Below, piece after piece: positions 32,685 through 43,535 of a stretch of 64,000 nucleotides of DNA (position 1 is the first letter of the stretch; each line of letters begins with the position of its first letter). The stretch comes from Agarophyton chilense. Taxonomy: Eukaryota; Rhodophyta; Florideophyceae; Gracilariales; Gracilariaceae. Location of the stretch: the NCBI GenBank assembly GCA_030374765.1, contig JARGXX010000068.1, positions 2,666,001 to 2,730,000 on the forward strand. Direction: 5' to 3'. The notes beneath the pieces were generated by a model that was given only the letters and a program-made list of their open reading frames with translations, was not told the origin of the DNA and did not search any database. The translations under genes were made by a program, and so were the position numbers.

Positions 32685-33864
32685 GCTGGCGTTTGGTGCT
32701 GGTTGCGCGTGATGACGACGTGGTCTCTCGCAGACTTACACTTTGTGCTTGCTTTCAAGCGCACGAAACGCTCTGCAAGATGGAGCGCTGGGACTGTGCT
32801 TGAAGTTCTGGCTGGCTGTGTAATTGTTCTTTCTTGTGGTAGCGTCGGAAAGAGAAAATCATGGGGTTGATTCTTTTAGTTGAGATAAAATCCATCTATT
32901 GTGGTCATGTTGGTGAACGGGAGTTGCGTCGCACGATTCCCGCGTCGATTGCCCACCCGCGTATGCGATGTAGGGCGAAAGAGTTGCGAAAATTGCAAAC
33001 CCGGCAATATGTTTGGGATAGAAATCCACACTTTGGGAATGTCAGAGACAGAGACAGAGAGGCATGTTATTCGATGTCATGCAGCTATGACATCTTCCAG
33101 CAATGACATCTTCCAGCAATGACATCTTCCAGCAATGACATCCTCCATATATAATTGGCTCGTTTGAGTACACGATGTACAGCAGACGATGTGGACTGCG
33201 AGCAGGTGTTGGACTCTTCTCTCATACTCATACTCACGCGAGCAGAGAAGAAGCGCGGAGGAGGCGGCGTCGTATGTAGATACTTACCGCTCACAGCGGC
33301 ATGTACATATTGTATAAAGCTGACACAAGCTGTAAACGTTGAGCTCAGATTTAGCTCAGCTAGTCCATTTTTGGACGCGCCACAAAGGATAGATATCTAC
33401 GTGCGCCCCACTCCACGTATCGCGCGCACGCGTGACGTGGTGAGCATTTGCAGTCGCCAAAGAGCACAGCTCTGAAACGGTCGGTGAACTGTTCCTTTCC
33501 GTTCACCGCGCGCTCCACGTTCCGTTCCGCCATCGATTCGTTGCTCTTCAACGCTGCGCTACGGCAAGTTCGCCCACTCACGGCGCACTGCGGCTTTGCG
33601 GCCTGTGTGCAGCCTCGCCACCCGCCACGTCTCGCGTCTTTTGCTCTCGTATCTCTCTCGTTTCATCTCCTCCTCATGGCACGCTCACATAGCTGCCTCC
33701 TGGCGTCTCACGCTAGCTCTCCTCGCCGGTATCTTCGTTGCTCAGTATTCCCAGATGTTCCTTGACAGTTGATATCCGTTCAACTCCCCTCCGAACCTAT
33801 AGTGTTTGCATCCGCACCCTACAACCCTCAGCCTTCCTTCTCTGCCACATCTTCGCTGAGCGCA
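32685..33864. other. Intergenic with a short tandem repeat
   Basis: No gene recognised. A 16-bp unit (GACATCTTCCAGCAAT) is repeated nearly four times at about 33087-33147. The last 400 bp before 33865 are pyrimidine-rich, likely the leader and promoter of the membrane-protein gene. Confidence 0.45.
33087..33147. repeat. 16-bp tandem repeat, nearly four copies
   Basis: The unit GACATCTTCCAGCAAT is repeated without spacers, the last copy incomplete and with one change (TCC for TTC). It is a minisatellite; the absence of spacers rules out a CRISPR array. Confidence 0.85.
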
Positions 33865-35502
33865 ATGGCCCTCGCGCGCGGCTATGCCGCCTTCTCCGCC
33901 TCGATCGACTTCGTCAAACCACGCCCATCAGCCGTTGCCACTCGCTTCTTTCGGGCGTATCCTAGATTCTCCACATTCCGTCGCTTTTCGCTTGCCATTG
34001 CCTATCGCTTATCGTTGTACAAGCTTGTCATCCCATACGCCACCCTCGCCGCGGTTTTTCTTTTGGCCACCCTTATTGCAGTCTTCTACTTTTGCTTCAA
34101 AAATTCTATCGTTCCTGGTGTCGACGATTCCAATGAGTCCCATCCGGATAGCAGAGATAACACGGCAAAGCTGTTTCTCATATTCACAAGCTTTCTACAC
34201 TTCTGCATCGCGCTGTGTGTCAGTGTAGCGCTTACCACTGCCTTTCTCACGCGTTACTCGGTTTTCGATGCACGTCTTGCTGTGCAAGGGGTTCAACGAA
34301 CAATCAAGCATGTTTTCCAAGTACCAGTGGGTGCGCTTATGCGATTGGCGAACGAAGCGGAAAAGGTAGATCTTTCGTTGTTTTCCGGAGACAAAACAGT
34401 TAATGTCGTCGTCAAGTTATTTCGATCCAACAAACTTCACTTTCGTGCCGCAATGAAGTCGACCCAGATCCTTTTGGGCAACATGAACAAGATTGACCGC
34501 CGGATTGCTGATCTATCTAAAATCTTCTTTTGGTTCACCGTTGCTGTGCTACTGTCCGTATTACTTGGCCTCGTGTTTTCATTGGTGTGTGATCTTTCTT
34601 CGCCGAAGAGCAGATCAATTCGTATGATCACATTCTCATCCCTCGTCATTCCGTTGCTTGCGATATGGTCGCACTCCGCAGCCTCTACTATGCTCGCAGT
34701 CGCAACCTCAGATTTCTGCACGTCATTGGATGAGTATCACAAGTACATTGACATTCAAGCGAAGGACTCGCCAACTGAAACCGGAAGAATTGCTTACGAC
34801 AGTTTGTTTGATCGATATGGGTTGACTTGCCCATCTGATTCGCCAATAACGGAACAAGCACTTCGACACGTGAAGACTTTCTTCGCTGCTAGTGACGGTA
34901 TCCCTGAATTCACGCGGGCATTCGATGGGATTTCCAAGTTTCAGAATGCAGCTACATGGAATGAAGCTAAACAGTGGATGCGGAGTAGAATTCGCACCTA
35001 CAAAGATTGTGATGAGCAGCTCATGTTCGCCGGAAAGCTAGCATTTTACATGTGCGATGACAACCCTTTGAGCGTTGTGTCTGGTGTATCAATAGTATGG
35101 TTATGCTCCTGTGCCATTTCTTTTCTCTTTTCGATTGTAATTGCTTTACTTGCACTAGGGCAACCACCAACAGAGTTCATATCAGCACGGGAGCTCATGT
35201 ATATTTATGGAGCACCAAAACTAATTTCAATCTTGGCAGAAAGTTCAAAGTTTTTGAAGTCGCACTCCAATTTTCAGCCTTGGTGGAAGTCAAGAAACGA
35301 TCTCGGAGTGGACGGATCGTCGATAAGCTCAGAGGAAGCAAGTAGAAAAAATTCATCGACGAACTCATCTGAGGACGATTCCACAATATCAGAAAGTCGT
35401 GAAAGAGAAAGAGCATCTTACGTCACACGATCCGATCGGAGAACACGCACTCATTCTGCTCATTGGAATGGAAACGGATATGACTCTCCAAATAATGTCT
35501 AA
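33865..35502 (+). CDS. Five-pass membrane protein, tweety/prominin-like topology
   Basis: A 545-residue single-exon protein starting at ATG 33865. Predicted membrane helices lie at about 54-78, 102-128, 219-242, 253-275 and 400-430: two close pairs, then a long loop (with scattered cysteines), then a single helix. The last 110 residues are soluble and rich in Ser, Glu and Arg (SSEEASRKNSSTNSS). The 2+2+1 spacing with large loops between helices 2-3 and 4-5 is that of tweety and prominin proteins of the plasma membrane. I see no decisive sequence motif of either family, so the resemblance is in topology only. The N-terminus before the first helix is basic and Ser/Arg-rich. It converges on the MIC19-like gene, only 74 bp apart. 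Confidence 0.55.
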   Translation: MALARGYAAFSASIDFVKPRPSAVATRFFRAYPRFSTFRRFSLAIAYRLSLYKLVIPYATLAAVFLLATLIAVFYFCFKNSIVPGVDDSNESHPDSRDNTAKLFLIFTSFLHFCIALCVSVALTTAFLTRYSVFDARLAVQGVQRTIKHVFQVPVGALMRLANEAEKVDLSLFSGDKTVNVVVKLFRSNKLHFRAAMKSTQILLGNMNKIDRRIADLSKIFFWFTVAVLLSVLLGLVFSLVCDLSSPKSRSIRMITFSSLVIPLLAIWSHSAASTMLAVATSDFCTSLDEYHKYIDIQAKDSPTETGRIAYDSLFDRYGLTCPSDSPITEQALRHVKTFFAASDGIPEFTRAFDGISKFQNAATWNEAKQWMRSRIRTYKDCDEQLMFAGKLAFYMCDDNPLSVVSGVSIVWLCSCAISFLFSIVIALLALGQPPTEFISARELMYIYGAPKLISILAESSKFLKSHSNFQPWWKSRNDLGVDGSSISSEEASRKNSSTNSSEDDSTISESRERERASYVTRSDRRTRTHSAHWNGNGYDSPNNV

Positions 35503-35576
35503 TGCTTTTCGTAGAACAGTAGCAATCGATGTACAGCATTCGATCTCATTAAATGTACATAACTACCAAGTTTTCG

Positions 35577-36214
35577 CTAATCACTGATCCTGCTCAATTG
35601 CTTCGCACACTCTGAGAAAGCTTCGACCTCTCCGGCGCAAGCTAACGGGTTCTCCTTCCCATTCACTTTGTAGCATGTCGTGATCCTGTCGCGGAAAGCT
35701 GCGCATGGCTTTTGGGTTTCAGAGGGTCCGTTGGGAAAATTCAGACTGTTCAGTTTCTTGTCTAATGTAGTAACGCTGTTCGAGAGGGCTTCTCGGGCCT
35801 TCTGTTCACGTTCATCGGCTTCTCTTAACTGCAACTCTTTGATCTCACGGAGCATTGTGATACGCTGCAGTCGACCTTCTTTTCGAAGCTACTCGCAACA
35901 CAAGATACGTAATTAGAACATTCACATGTCCTCGTTAGATCGATTCAAGCGGTTTCGTTCAGAAAGCAATCGTTGAGCTTTTGAATAATTGATACTCACC
36001 GCTTCGACTAGTGATGCTTCTCTTGCATTCTTGGGTTCAATGGGTCCTGGTTCCGAGGCTTGGCCAGTCAGAACTTTAATCAAGCTTTGAGAAACCTTTA
36101 GATGTATGCGAAAATCATATAAAGGTCAGACATTGAATTCCGTCTCTTCAAAAAAGGAAGCATACTTGCACATACCCTAACGGAGAAATTTTCGGGATCG
36201 TATTCCTCACTCAT
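35577..36214 (-). CDS. MIC19-like CHCH-domain protein (MICOS subunit)
   Basis: Exons 36214-36176, 36095-36000 and 35888-35577 encode 148 residues; both introns (80 and 111 bp) are phase 0 with GT-AG ends. MIC19/CHCHD3 is a subunit of the MICOS complex, which shapes crista junctions of the mitochondrial inner membrane. The middle is a charged coiled coil (REIKELQLREADEREQKAREAL). The C-terminus holds a twin CX9C CHCH motif: PCAAFRDRITTC and ACAGEVEAFSEC, the fold oxidised by the Mia40 pathway. The first exon encodes only 13 residues (MSEEYDPENFSVR). No glycine for N-myristoylation follows the start Met, unlike animal MIC19. Another twin-CX9C protein is possible, but coiled coil plus CHCH fits MIC19 best. 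Confidence 0.72.
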
Positions 36215-36692
36215 CGTTCTCTTACGAAGAAGACTTGGGCAAGCAGATTAGATTCGTCGTGCAATTCTGATTCACTCGAACCGCTACAACTATGAACCTG
36301 ATCCTGGTTACAAGTGTCGATTTGGATTTAGCTTAGAGAAAACGACAGTCTGATATGAAATTTGTGCTGTGACGGGCGACGTTATATGCGATCCGCCAAA
36401 ATCTGGTCGGCTTGAGGACAACGTTTTCGTCAGAAACGTACGATGGTGGAATCGTTAGTGCTTCTCTTGATTGCACTTCGCCATTCACAGACGCCTCTTC
36501 TTTCAAAAAAAATACAGAGAAATAAATCCCTGCCAACAATGCTTGGCCATTTTGAAAGAGGGGCTTGCAACCGAGAGAGAGTTTGGCAAGGTAAAGCAAA
36601 GGGTACAGTAGCGCGCGCCACAATGTGGAAGGACTGGGAAATCAAGTCACGAAAGTAAACGGTATCTTCTCACCCCACTCCGTAACAGACTC
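36215..36692. promoter_or_regulatory. Shared upstream region of the MIC19-like gene and SF3B6
   Basis: 478 bp between divergent start codons. A 96-codon minus-strand frame (36333-36623) is present but has no family resemblance and lies where promoters are expected. Confidence 0.4.
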
Positions 36693-37162
36693 ATGAGTGC
36701 GATGCAGCACATTGGAGGGGTGCGTTTATCTCCGGATGTGAATCGTATATTGTTCGTCAAGTAAGTCTGCTTTACGCTTACTCTCAGAGAGGAAACCAAC
36801 TTATTGACATAACTCGTGCCTTTCTGCAGAAGTTTGCCGTACAAGATAAGCACGGAGGATATTTATGACATATTTGGAAAGTACGGTGCTATCAGACAAA
36901 TTCGTCTGGGCACTTCAAATACTACCCGAGGGACCGCTTACGTTGTCTATGAAGATATCTTTGAAGCTAAGAATGCATGCGAAAGTCTGAATGGTTTTCA
37001 AGTCGTCGGCCGCTATTTGATCGTACGTGAGCTAGTCATCTCAGAAAGACTCGGTATTTGTGTTTCTAACTTTCATGCCCTTGTACTTTATTTTTCGGAT
37101 AGGTGCTTTATCATCAACCAAAGAAATTGGCTAGGAAATCACAGCAGCTTTTAAATACATGA
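36693..37162 (+). CDS. SF3B6: SF3B6 (p14) branch-site splicing factor
   Basis: Exons 36693-36760, 36830-37022 and 37103-37162 encode 106 residues. Introns of 69 and 80 bp have GT-AG ends (phase 2 and phase 0). p14 is the SF3b subunit that contacts the intron branch adenosine in U2 snRNP. It is a single RRM: RILFVK (RNP2), [25 protein letters not shown], then [18 protein letters not shown] (RNP1), [11 protein letters not shown] and the LYHQPKK start of the C-terminal segment that binds SF3B1. The protein ends about 19 residues earlier than the human one, losing the end of the Lys-rich tail. The exon 2 donor (GTACGT) overlaps the Val codon that the third exon restores, so splicing is needed to reach LYHQP. 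Confidence 0.92.
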
Positions 37163-37394
37163 CGTTTATGGCGGGTATAAGTTTAGTTATCCACGTGACA
37201 TTATATTAAGTTCATGGAGCTCTTGAGTGAGGAAACGAAAAGTACTAAGGCTCAGAGATCGGTTTACAAAGCAGTTCAAAACTCACATCTTGAGTGTTTC
37301 TTTCAGCATTCTAGAGCCCAGGCAACTATCAAAAGCAAGTAGCCATCTCAAGGTCCGGCGTTGAGGGTACGGCCGCCCATATGCATTGTGGGAG

Positions 37395-38412
37395 TTACAC
37401 AGTGAAGCCTCTGGAGTCTGATTGCGTTGTGAAGCTGGCGATTCGAACAATTCCATATTCGACAGAAAGCCTTCCGTCAACAAATAGTTGGATTGCTTCA
37501 GGTAGTGCCTCTTTCTCTTTTTCGAATACTCGCGCGGCAAGGTCTTCTGCTGTATCTGTGTCGAACACCGGTACGGCTTTCTGTATGATGATGGGTCCAT
37601 GATCGTATTGGTTATCTGCCATGTGTACTGTGCAACCGGTAACCTTCGCTCCGAATTTAATCTGCAGGTAAATAGACAATAGAATAATTGTTAGGCTGCT
37701 GATGAGAGTTTCATGATTTCGGCAAAGTGTAAACAAGATGACTTACAACCGCATCATGAACGCGGCCCCCGTAGTAGCCTTTTCCGCAAAAGGAAGGAAT
37801 AAGACTTGGATGAATATTGATAACTTTTCCACTGTACCGAGGTGGGATTTGGTAGAAGTGCATCCAACCAGCCATTACAACGAGATCTATCTTGAACTCA
37901 TCGAATAAGTGTGATATCGCTTTGCTGAAATGATCCGTATTACCATCAAAATCTCTCTGTCGAACGGTGCGTGTCGGGATACCAAAATGTTGAGCACGAG
38001 TAAGTGCACCAGCAGAGGGTTTACTAGCGATAACAAGACACACTTGACATCCTTTCATCTGACCAGTATGAATCTGTTCACATATATTTTGCAAGGAACG
38101 ACCCCCGCCTGAAACCATCACTGCAATGCGCAGCAGTTTCTTGTGCGAAGCCTTTGCTTTCGAAAGAGAACACCGCACTGAGAGTGCTTCACCAGGTGCC
38201 TTGGAACGACGGTTTTTGAAGTGTTTTCCGTTCGCAAACTCACTGATTTTCGCCCCTAGGCCGCAAGAATTTGCCCGTAGCCCTTGATGTAGGAAGTTGG
38301 GGCAGTAGCTCACATTGTAGCGGTTTGTTAGATGGGGCCCTTGAACAAAGGATGGATAGCTAGCAGAAATATCCCTGCAATGAAGAAAACGGTTTCGCTG
38401 GAAACGCAACAT
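37395..38412 (-). CDS. purN: Phosphoribosylglycinamide formyltransferase (GAR transformylase), organelle-targeted
   Basis: Exons 38412-37747 and 37661-37395 (85-bp intron, phase 0) encode 310 residues. The enzyme moves a formyl group from 10-formyl-tetrahydrofolate to GAR, the third step of purine synthesis. About 92 N-terminal residues are Arg/Ser/Asn-rich and look like a plastid (or mitochondrial) transit peptide, as in plants. The catalytic domain starts LLRIAVMVSGGGRSLQNI (phosphate-binding glycines 102-104), carries NIHPSLIPSF with catalytic Asn199 and His201, and Asp242 in YDHGPIIIQ. The C-terminal part (VFEKEKEALPEAIQLF) is also typical. It is a stand-alone PurN-type enzyme, not the fused animal GART. 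It is divergent from MSH5. Confidence 0.92.
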
Positions 38413-39291
38413 GACAAAAGACTGCTGATCGACGCGATCTCCCCGCTTGATCCCCGACGTTTCAAATGAAATTAATCGTTGGGGTTTTTATAAAGTGCAT
38501 AGGACTTGCGTTTGAGTGTCGCTGTTGCGACTCCAACTGTCTGCTAGAATAGAAAGCAAGACAAGGTGTGCTCTGACGGTCATCATAATCATAGCTGATT
38601 AAGAACCAATATCCAGATGAAAATGCCTCGAAGGGCTAAGAACTTGCAGGTACACTGCCAGCTGAATTTATAAAAGCTAGAAGTATGGAGTTATACAAAT
38701 ACAGTGAGCATATTCACATCATCTGCCAATCAATCATGCCTTTGCCGCATCCGAGGGCTTCGCAACAGCCAGCGTTCCTAACTGGTTGTGGACAGTTTTC
38801 ACTCGCAAAAGAGACGTACTACTTTTCCAAGAATTCGTTCTCATATATTCATGCATTGGCGGTCTGACCTCTCTTGTGCTCCAGTGTGCTCATCAAGATT
38901 GAGCTTGACGTTTTGGTTTGAAAAACACGGGAGACGAATTGATGCGCATCGTTCGTTTCTTCCAACCCCTCCGTTTGGGACATTAGAAGAATGCGCTTCC
39001 TTCTTTCAGTTTACTTTTCCATTGGAATTCTACGAATTAGAGACGATTCAAAGCCTACTCTACAGACGAAACGAAAGTTCTCAAAAGTGAACTGATGCGT
39101 TGGATTTCCATGCAACCTTCGTGAAACGCAACATTTGTACCTCACTGGCATCCTATAACTGCTGCCCTCCGAAATGAAACTGCGAGAATGCCTTGGCTGC
39201 CAGTGCGCGCCCACCTTATGTAGAAAAGGTGTTTCCAGGTCATTGGTTCCCTCCACTTCAACCACGCCCCAGTCTTTCCCCAACTAAAGAA
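38413..39291. promoter_or_regulatory. Intergenic between divergent purN and MSH5 genes
   Basis: 879 bp. Frames are short and without family resemblance. The open frame that leads into MSH5 extends upstream to 39193 without an ATG. Confidence 0.35.
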
Positions 39292-42257
39292 ATGGCGAAG
39301 GTTCTCCGTGGCGGTAAATGGGGACTTGTTCCATCCAGGTCCAACTCGCGCTCCGACGTTCTATCGCGTCAAGAAACTGAGAGAGAAACAGCAGAACGTT
39401 CTAATTACAATCGTAAGTCCGCATCAAGTTTTAAGATTGACAGCAACTTAACGTGGTGTTTCATTTCAATATCTAATTCGTTTGGGCACCTTTGGTAGAA
39501 GGAGTTCTGGTTTCATTTGTTGAACAAAAAATGCAACTGGGAGTTGCAGTGTATGATCCCTCGGTCAACGATATTTTCATTTCAAGGTACTGTTTAAACA
39601 TTCGTTTCGATAGATATCTGTGTCCCAAGCTTTCTCTAACTATTTTACTTGACTTTGGCTGGACAGAGTACCGTGTGATGAGGACTATCAAGATGCTTCG
39701 CGGATTATTTCGATGTATGACAAATGCTTCATCATCCTTCCCAACTCATATAATACCAATGAGCGTTTAATTAATGCAATTCGCCCAAACCTTGTGCCTC
39801 AGACCGCACGAGATCAGTCTGAGCAGTCAGATCGAAACCTCAGAAATTCAACTGCAAATTCTGACTCCCTAAGCACATACGAGCTTGAGAACTCTATCTC
39901 CTTCATCCCAACCAGTGAATTCAGTTTTCTTAAGGCTAGAGAGCTGTGTTCATTGATCCGTGTTAATGATATGCCCAAGAATTTGAAGCCAGAATCTCGA
40001 TTCTTGTATCTTTCACATGTCATAGGCGGCGAGAATGTTATTATTCGCGCTGTTGGAGGTCTTCTGTCATTTATTCTTCAGCAAGGGATACTCGGAGCGT
40101 TGCAAGAAGATTCGGATGACATATGCATTAATTCCATTTATCCAAAGAACTATTGCAAAGCGATGCGAATAAATCAGACTGTGAGTCAAGCTTTGCACAT
40201 TTTCAACAACGAAATTCATCCTTTGGGGCGCGGCAGCCTCCGAAGTAAAGAGGGTGTTTCTCTGTATGGAATACTCAAGGACCACGTGAAAACAGCGGCT
40301 GGGAGAAATCTTCTTCGATCCTGGCTTATCTACCCATTGACAGACCTTGGTCAGATTCAGGAAAGACAGCACTGTGTGCAAAACTTCCGAGACAACTCAA
40401 GGCGTGCCCTTCTAGCGACAATCAGAGATGCATTACGTGGAGTGAAAAATGTCGAAGGGATTCTGGGACGCATTCAGAGGCACTCTGCAGAGGCATTGGA
40501 CTGGCAAGCAATGCATTCATCTACATCATCATTTATCTTCATAATCGAGGCCCTGAAGACGGCAGCGCAGCAGGATGAAAGACTCCTGCAGTCTTCTCTT
40601 GTCACGCGGACGTTCCGAGTTAATGAGAGTCATCTTCGTGATCCAACTAGATGGATTGAGAGCGCAGTAGACTTTGAAGAATGTAAGGAAAATGGGAGAA
40701 TGGTCGTCGCTGCAGGATTCAGTTCGGAAATTGATGATTTGAAACGAATATACAGCGGTCTAGACGATTTTCTAACCAATGTTGGAGTGGATGAATTAGC
40801 AAAGATGACGGAAAGCAGCAGTTCTCTTCATGTCAAATCGTTCAACTTCAAATATCAAACCCAAATTGGGTTTCTTATCGCTATCCCAGATGATGAATGT
40901 GAAGATATCGGTGTAGAAAGGCTTGAGGAAGAAGGTATGTCTTTTATGTTCAAATCAGGCGATGATGGTTATCATTTCAAGAACCAAAAGTGTCACGATT
41001 TGGATGAAGAGATTGGTGATGTTCATGGAGCGATTTTGGAGCTTGAGGCGCATGCGTGCCGTTATTTGGAGACTAAAGTGCTAGAATACATGTCTGCGTT
41101 GAAAGAAATGGCGTCCATAGTGAAGGAATTGGATTGTCTGCAAGCTTTTGCTGTTGCAGCCGACGAATATTCCTGGGTAAAACCTGTAATGGTACCTGAT
41201 GACCACGGGATTGAAATCGAGGAAGGTCGACATCCTTTAATGGAGCTTATAGTTCCAACTTTTGTACCAAATCCCACTAAAATGCGTTTGGGGGATGTTC
41301 ACGTTTTGAGTGGGTACGTACGTCCAAATCAAACCGCGATCTAATATCTAAAACATTGCTTTCGTTAACTTTATGAAGGACTAACGTGCAGCGGTGATTG
41401 TATTTGACAATGTACCACGACACGGCAACAGGCCAAACTATTCTGGCAAATCGATCTACTTGACCCAAGTTGCTCTGATTACCGTTCTGACGCAAATTGG
41501 ATCCTTTGTTCCTGCAAAGAATGCGAAGATGGTTATCATGGACTCTATCAATGGCAGGATCTCAACTTTTGAATCAGTTACGAGTGGGAGCTCTAGTTTT
41601 TTTGAGGATGCCTCTCAAGTAGCCACAATGTTAGGGAAACACTCTAAGCGGTCTATAAATATCCTAGATGAGTTTGGAAATGGAACTGCTGGGGCCGACG
41701 GTATGGCTCTACTAGCCAGCGTGATTCATGAGCTGGCGACGAGAGATGACAAATTGTCGATAACATTGTGCGCGACACATTTCGTGGAAATTCTAAGTGA
41801 GACATTTCTTCCGCTGTCAAATCCAAGAATTGGTTTGTTCTCCATGGAAGTGCAAACGAAACATGTACCAATAACCAGAGACCCAGAACCCCCAAAGAGT
41901 CGCCGTCGAATTTCTAGAGAGGTTCCTCGAACAAAACACTCGCTACAACAATCCCGACTGGACCACACAGAGATTGAAGAAGGGAATGTGGTCGGTGCCG
42001 ATGAATCAAGCGATATAATCAGAACCTATCGCCTTGTTCCAGGTTCAATTTGTCATGAATCGAGAGCGTTGCATTGCGCTTTGGAAGCTAAGGTTCCGAA
42101 GTTTGTTTTGCAACGCGCAGCACAGGTTCGTGATGCGATTTGTAGGCCTGGAATGATCCCGAATGGTGTGTGCACACAACAGAACAGTTTGCGACTCAGG
42201 GCCCTATCAGACGACGTTCGAGCTTTTCTGAAAGCTAAATTCGATGATGATGCGTAG
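39292..42257 (+). CDS. MSH5: MSH5, meiotic MutS homologue
   Basis: Exons 39292-39412, 39499-39586, 39667-41313 and 41432-42257 give 893 residues. MSH5 pairs with MSH4 as a sliding clamp on meiotic recombination intermediates and promotes crossovers. Early blocks read QLGVAVYDPSVNDIFISR and SRIISMYDKCFIILP. The long third exon holds the connector and lever helices (GRNLLRSWLIYPL...). RHPLMELIVPTFVPN precedes the ATPase domain, as in MSH5 and not MSH4. The last intron (118 bp) splits the first Gly codon of Walker A: splicing GG to GCCA gives LSGPNYSGKSIYL (Gly619 to Ser626). Walker B is SINILDEFGNGT (Asp698, Glu699), followed by ATHF. A nearer acceptor at 41390 would give a defective Walker A and was rejected. 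The start is the first ATG in the frame. Confidence 0.92.
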
Positions 42258-43535
42258 GCTTGCCAAGTGGGACCAGAAGTGTCCACAACAGGGTCTACTA
42301 GGGAGAGAAGCCTCTTGAAACAAAACCTCCATTCTGCGCGAAGAATCGGGCCAATAAGAGAATCATAGCTTGATGTCATGAAGCAGGATATATCTATTCC
42401 TTGATGGAGGGGAACATATTTATGGTTGTTCCTCTCAAGGCAGAACAAAATTTTTGTGTACACCCCGTTTCGCATCACCAGTTGTCAGTCTTAGCCTTTA
42501 GTCATGGCAGTTTGAAAAAGAAAACATTTGGCTTCAGTACAAAAGTTAATTCGGGGGAAACAGATCATGAGATTAGAGGATGCGGGAGCTGTCGTTTTGA
42601 CAAAGTGTCAGACCTCCATACAGCGCTGAACATGAAGAACAATCGCGAGTGTTCTTGTACCTTCGCAACGCATTGCGCCAGATTTGAGGGAGAATGCTAA
42701 AAGTAGATACAAGAAATGGCGCTTTCCGCAGCATCTGAATAAGTTCGTTATTCTAAAGCAGAGACGGCGCTGGCTCATTTATGCGTGGAGCATGTTAGAT
42801 GCCTTCATGCGACGTGGGATCTTAAACGATATTGATCACGATGTTGTACGTTATCCAAAGAGGGCAGCATCGAGAAGGATAAAGAAAGCTTTTGCCTCCC
42901 CTGTGTGTACGCTGGGCCTTGTTTGGTGAGGATTGTCAAAAATGTTTTGAGAGCAGCGGTGTCTTGGTTTTCCTCGTGAGCAAACCGGCTCTCCTTGCGA
43001 TTTGCGGTCTTCAGCTGTCCATTTCTATATTATAGAAGAACTACTGTATGCCGATAGTATTATAGTCTTCTCTCGTCAGAAAAGACAACGATTCTTTGGA
43101 CAGAGACATTCTGCGGTACGTTCTGAAGAACTCAGCGTGCTCACAAAACACAGAAAGAGCGAGAGAAGTCCGCAGTGATGAGATTGGCAAAAGCTAACTA
43201 AATATCGGAAGGTTATCTAGTAAAACATGCTTATCTTGTAAGACCACGCGCTCTAATGGTCAGAACGGATATAAGTGTGCGGTCGGTTTCGAGTTGAAAC
43301 AAACAGTTAGCGTGTTGCACGGACTGAATTTCCGAGGTATGTGACATGTTCGGAACAAGAAATTGGTAAGCAGCATGGGGATAGGAGCAACTACCCCATA
43401 CCTGTGACGAATGTGATAGATTTTGATAGCATAAACCAGTCAGAAACTACGTCATGAACTAAACTTTGCATTAGGGATAGACTTCCGAAGAGAATCAGTA
43501 ACTCTCTCGGGCACATGGCTAAGAAACTCGCTAGC
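42258..43535. other. Intergenic between convergent MSH5 and OAT genes
   Basis: 1.3 kb of average composition. Plus-strand frames at 42401-42700 and 42684-42929 (99 and 81 codons, the second basic) have no recognisable domain. Confidence 0.4.

Noticed and set aside
33087-33147. Short regular repeats resembling a CRISPR array
   Set aside because: The 16-bp units are directly adjacent with no spacers, in a eukaryotic genome; it is a minisatellite.
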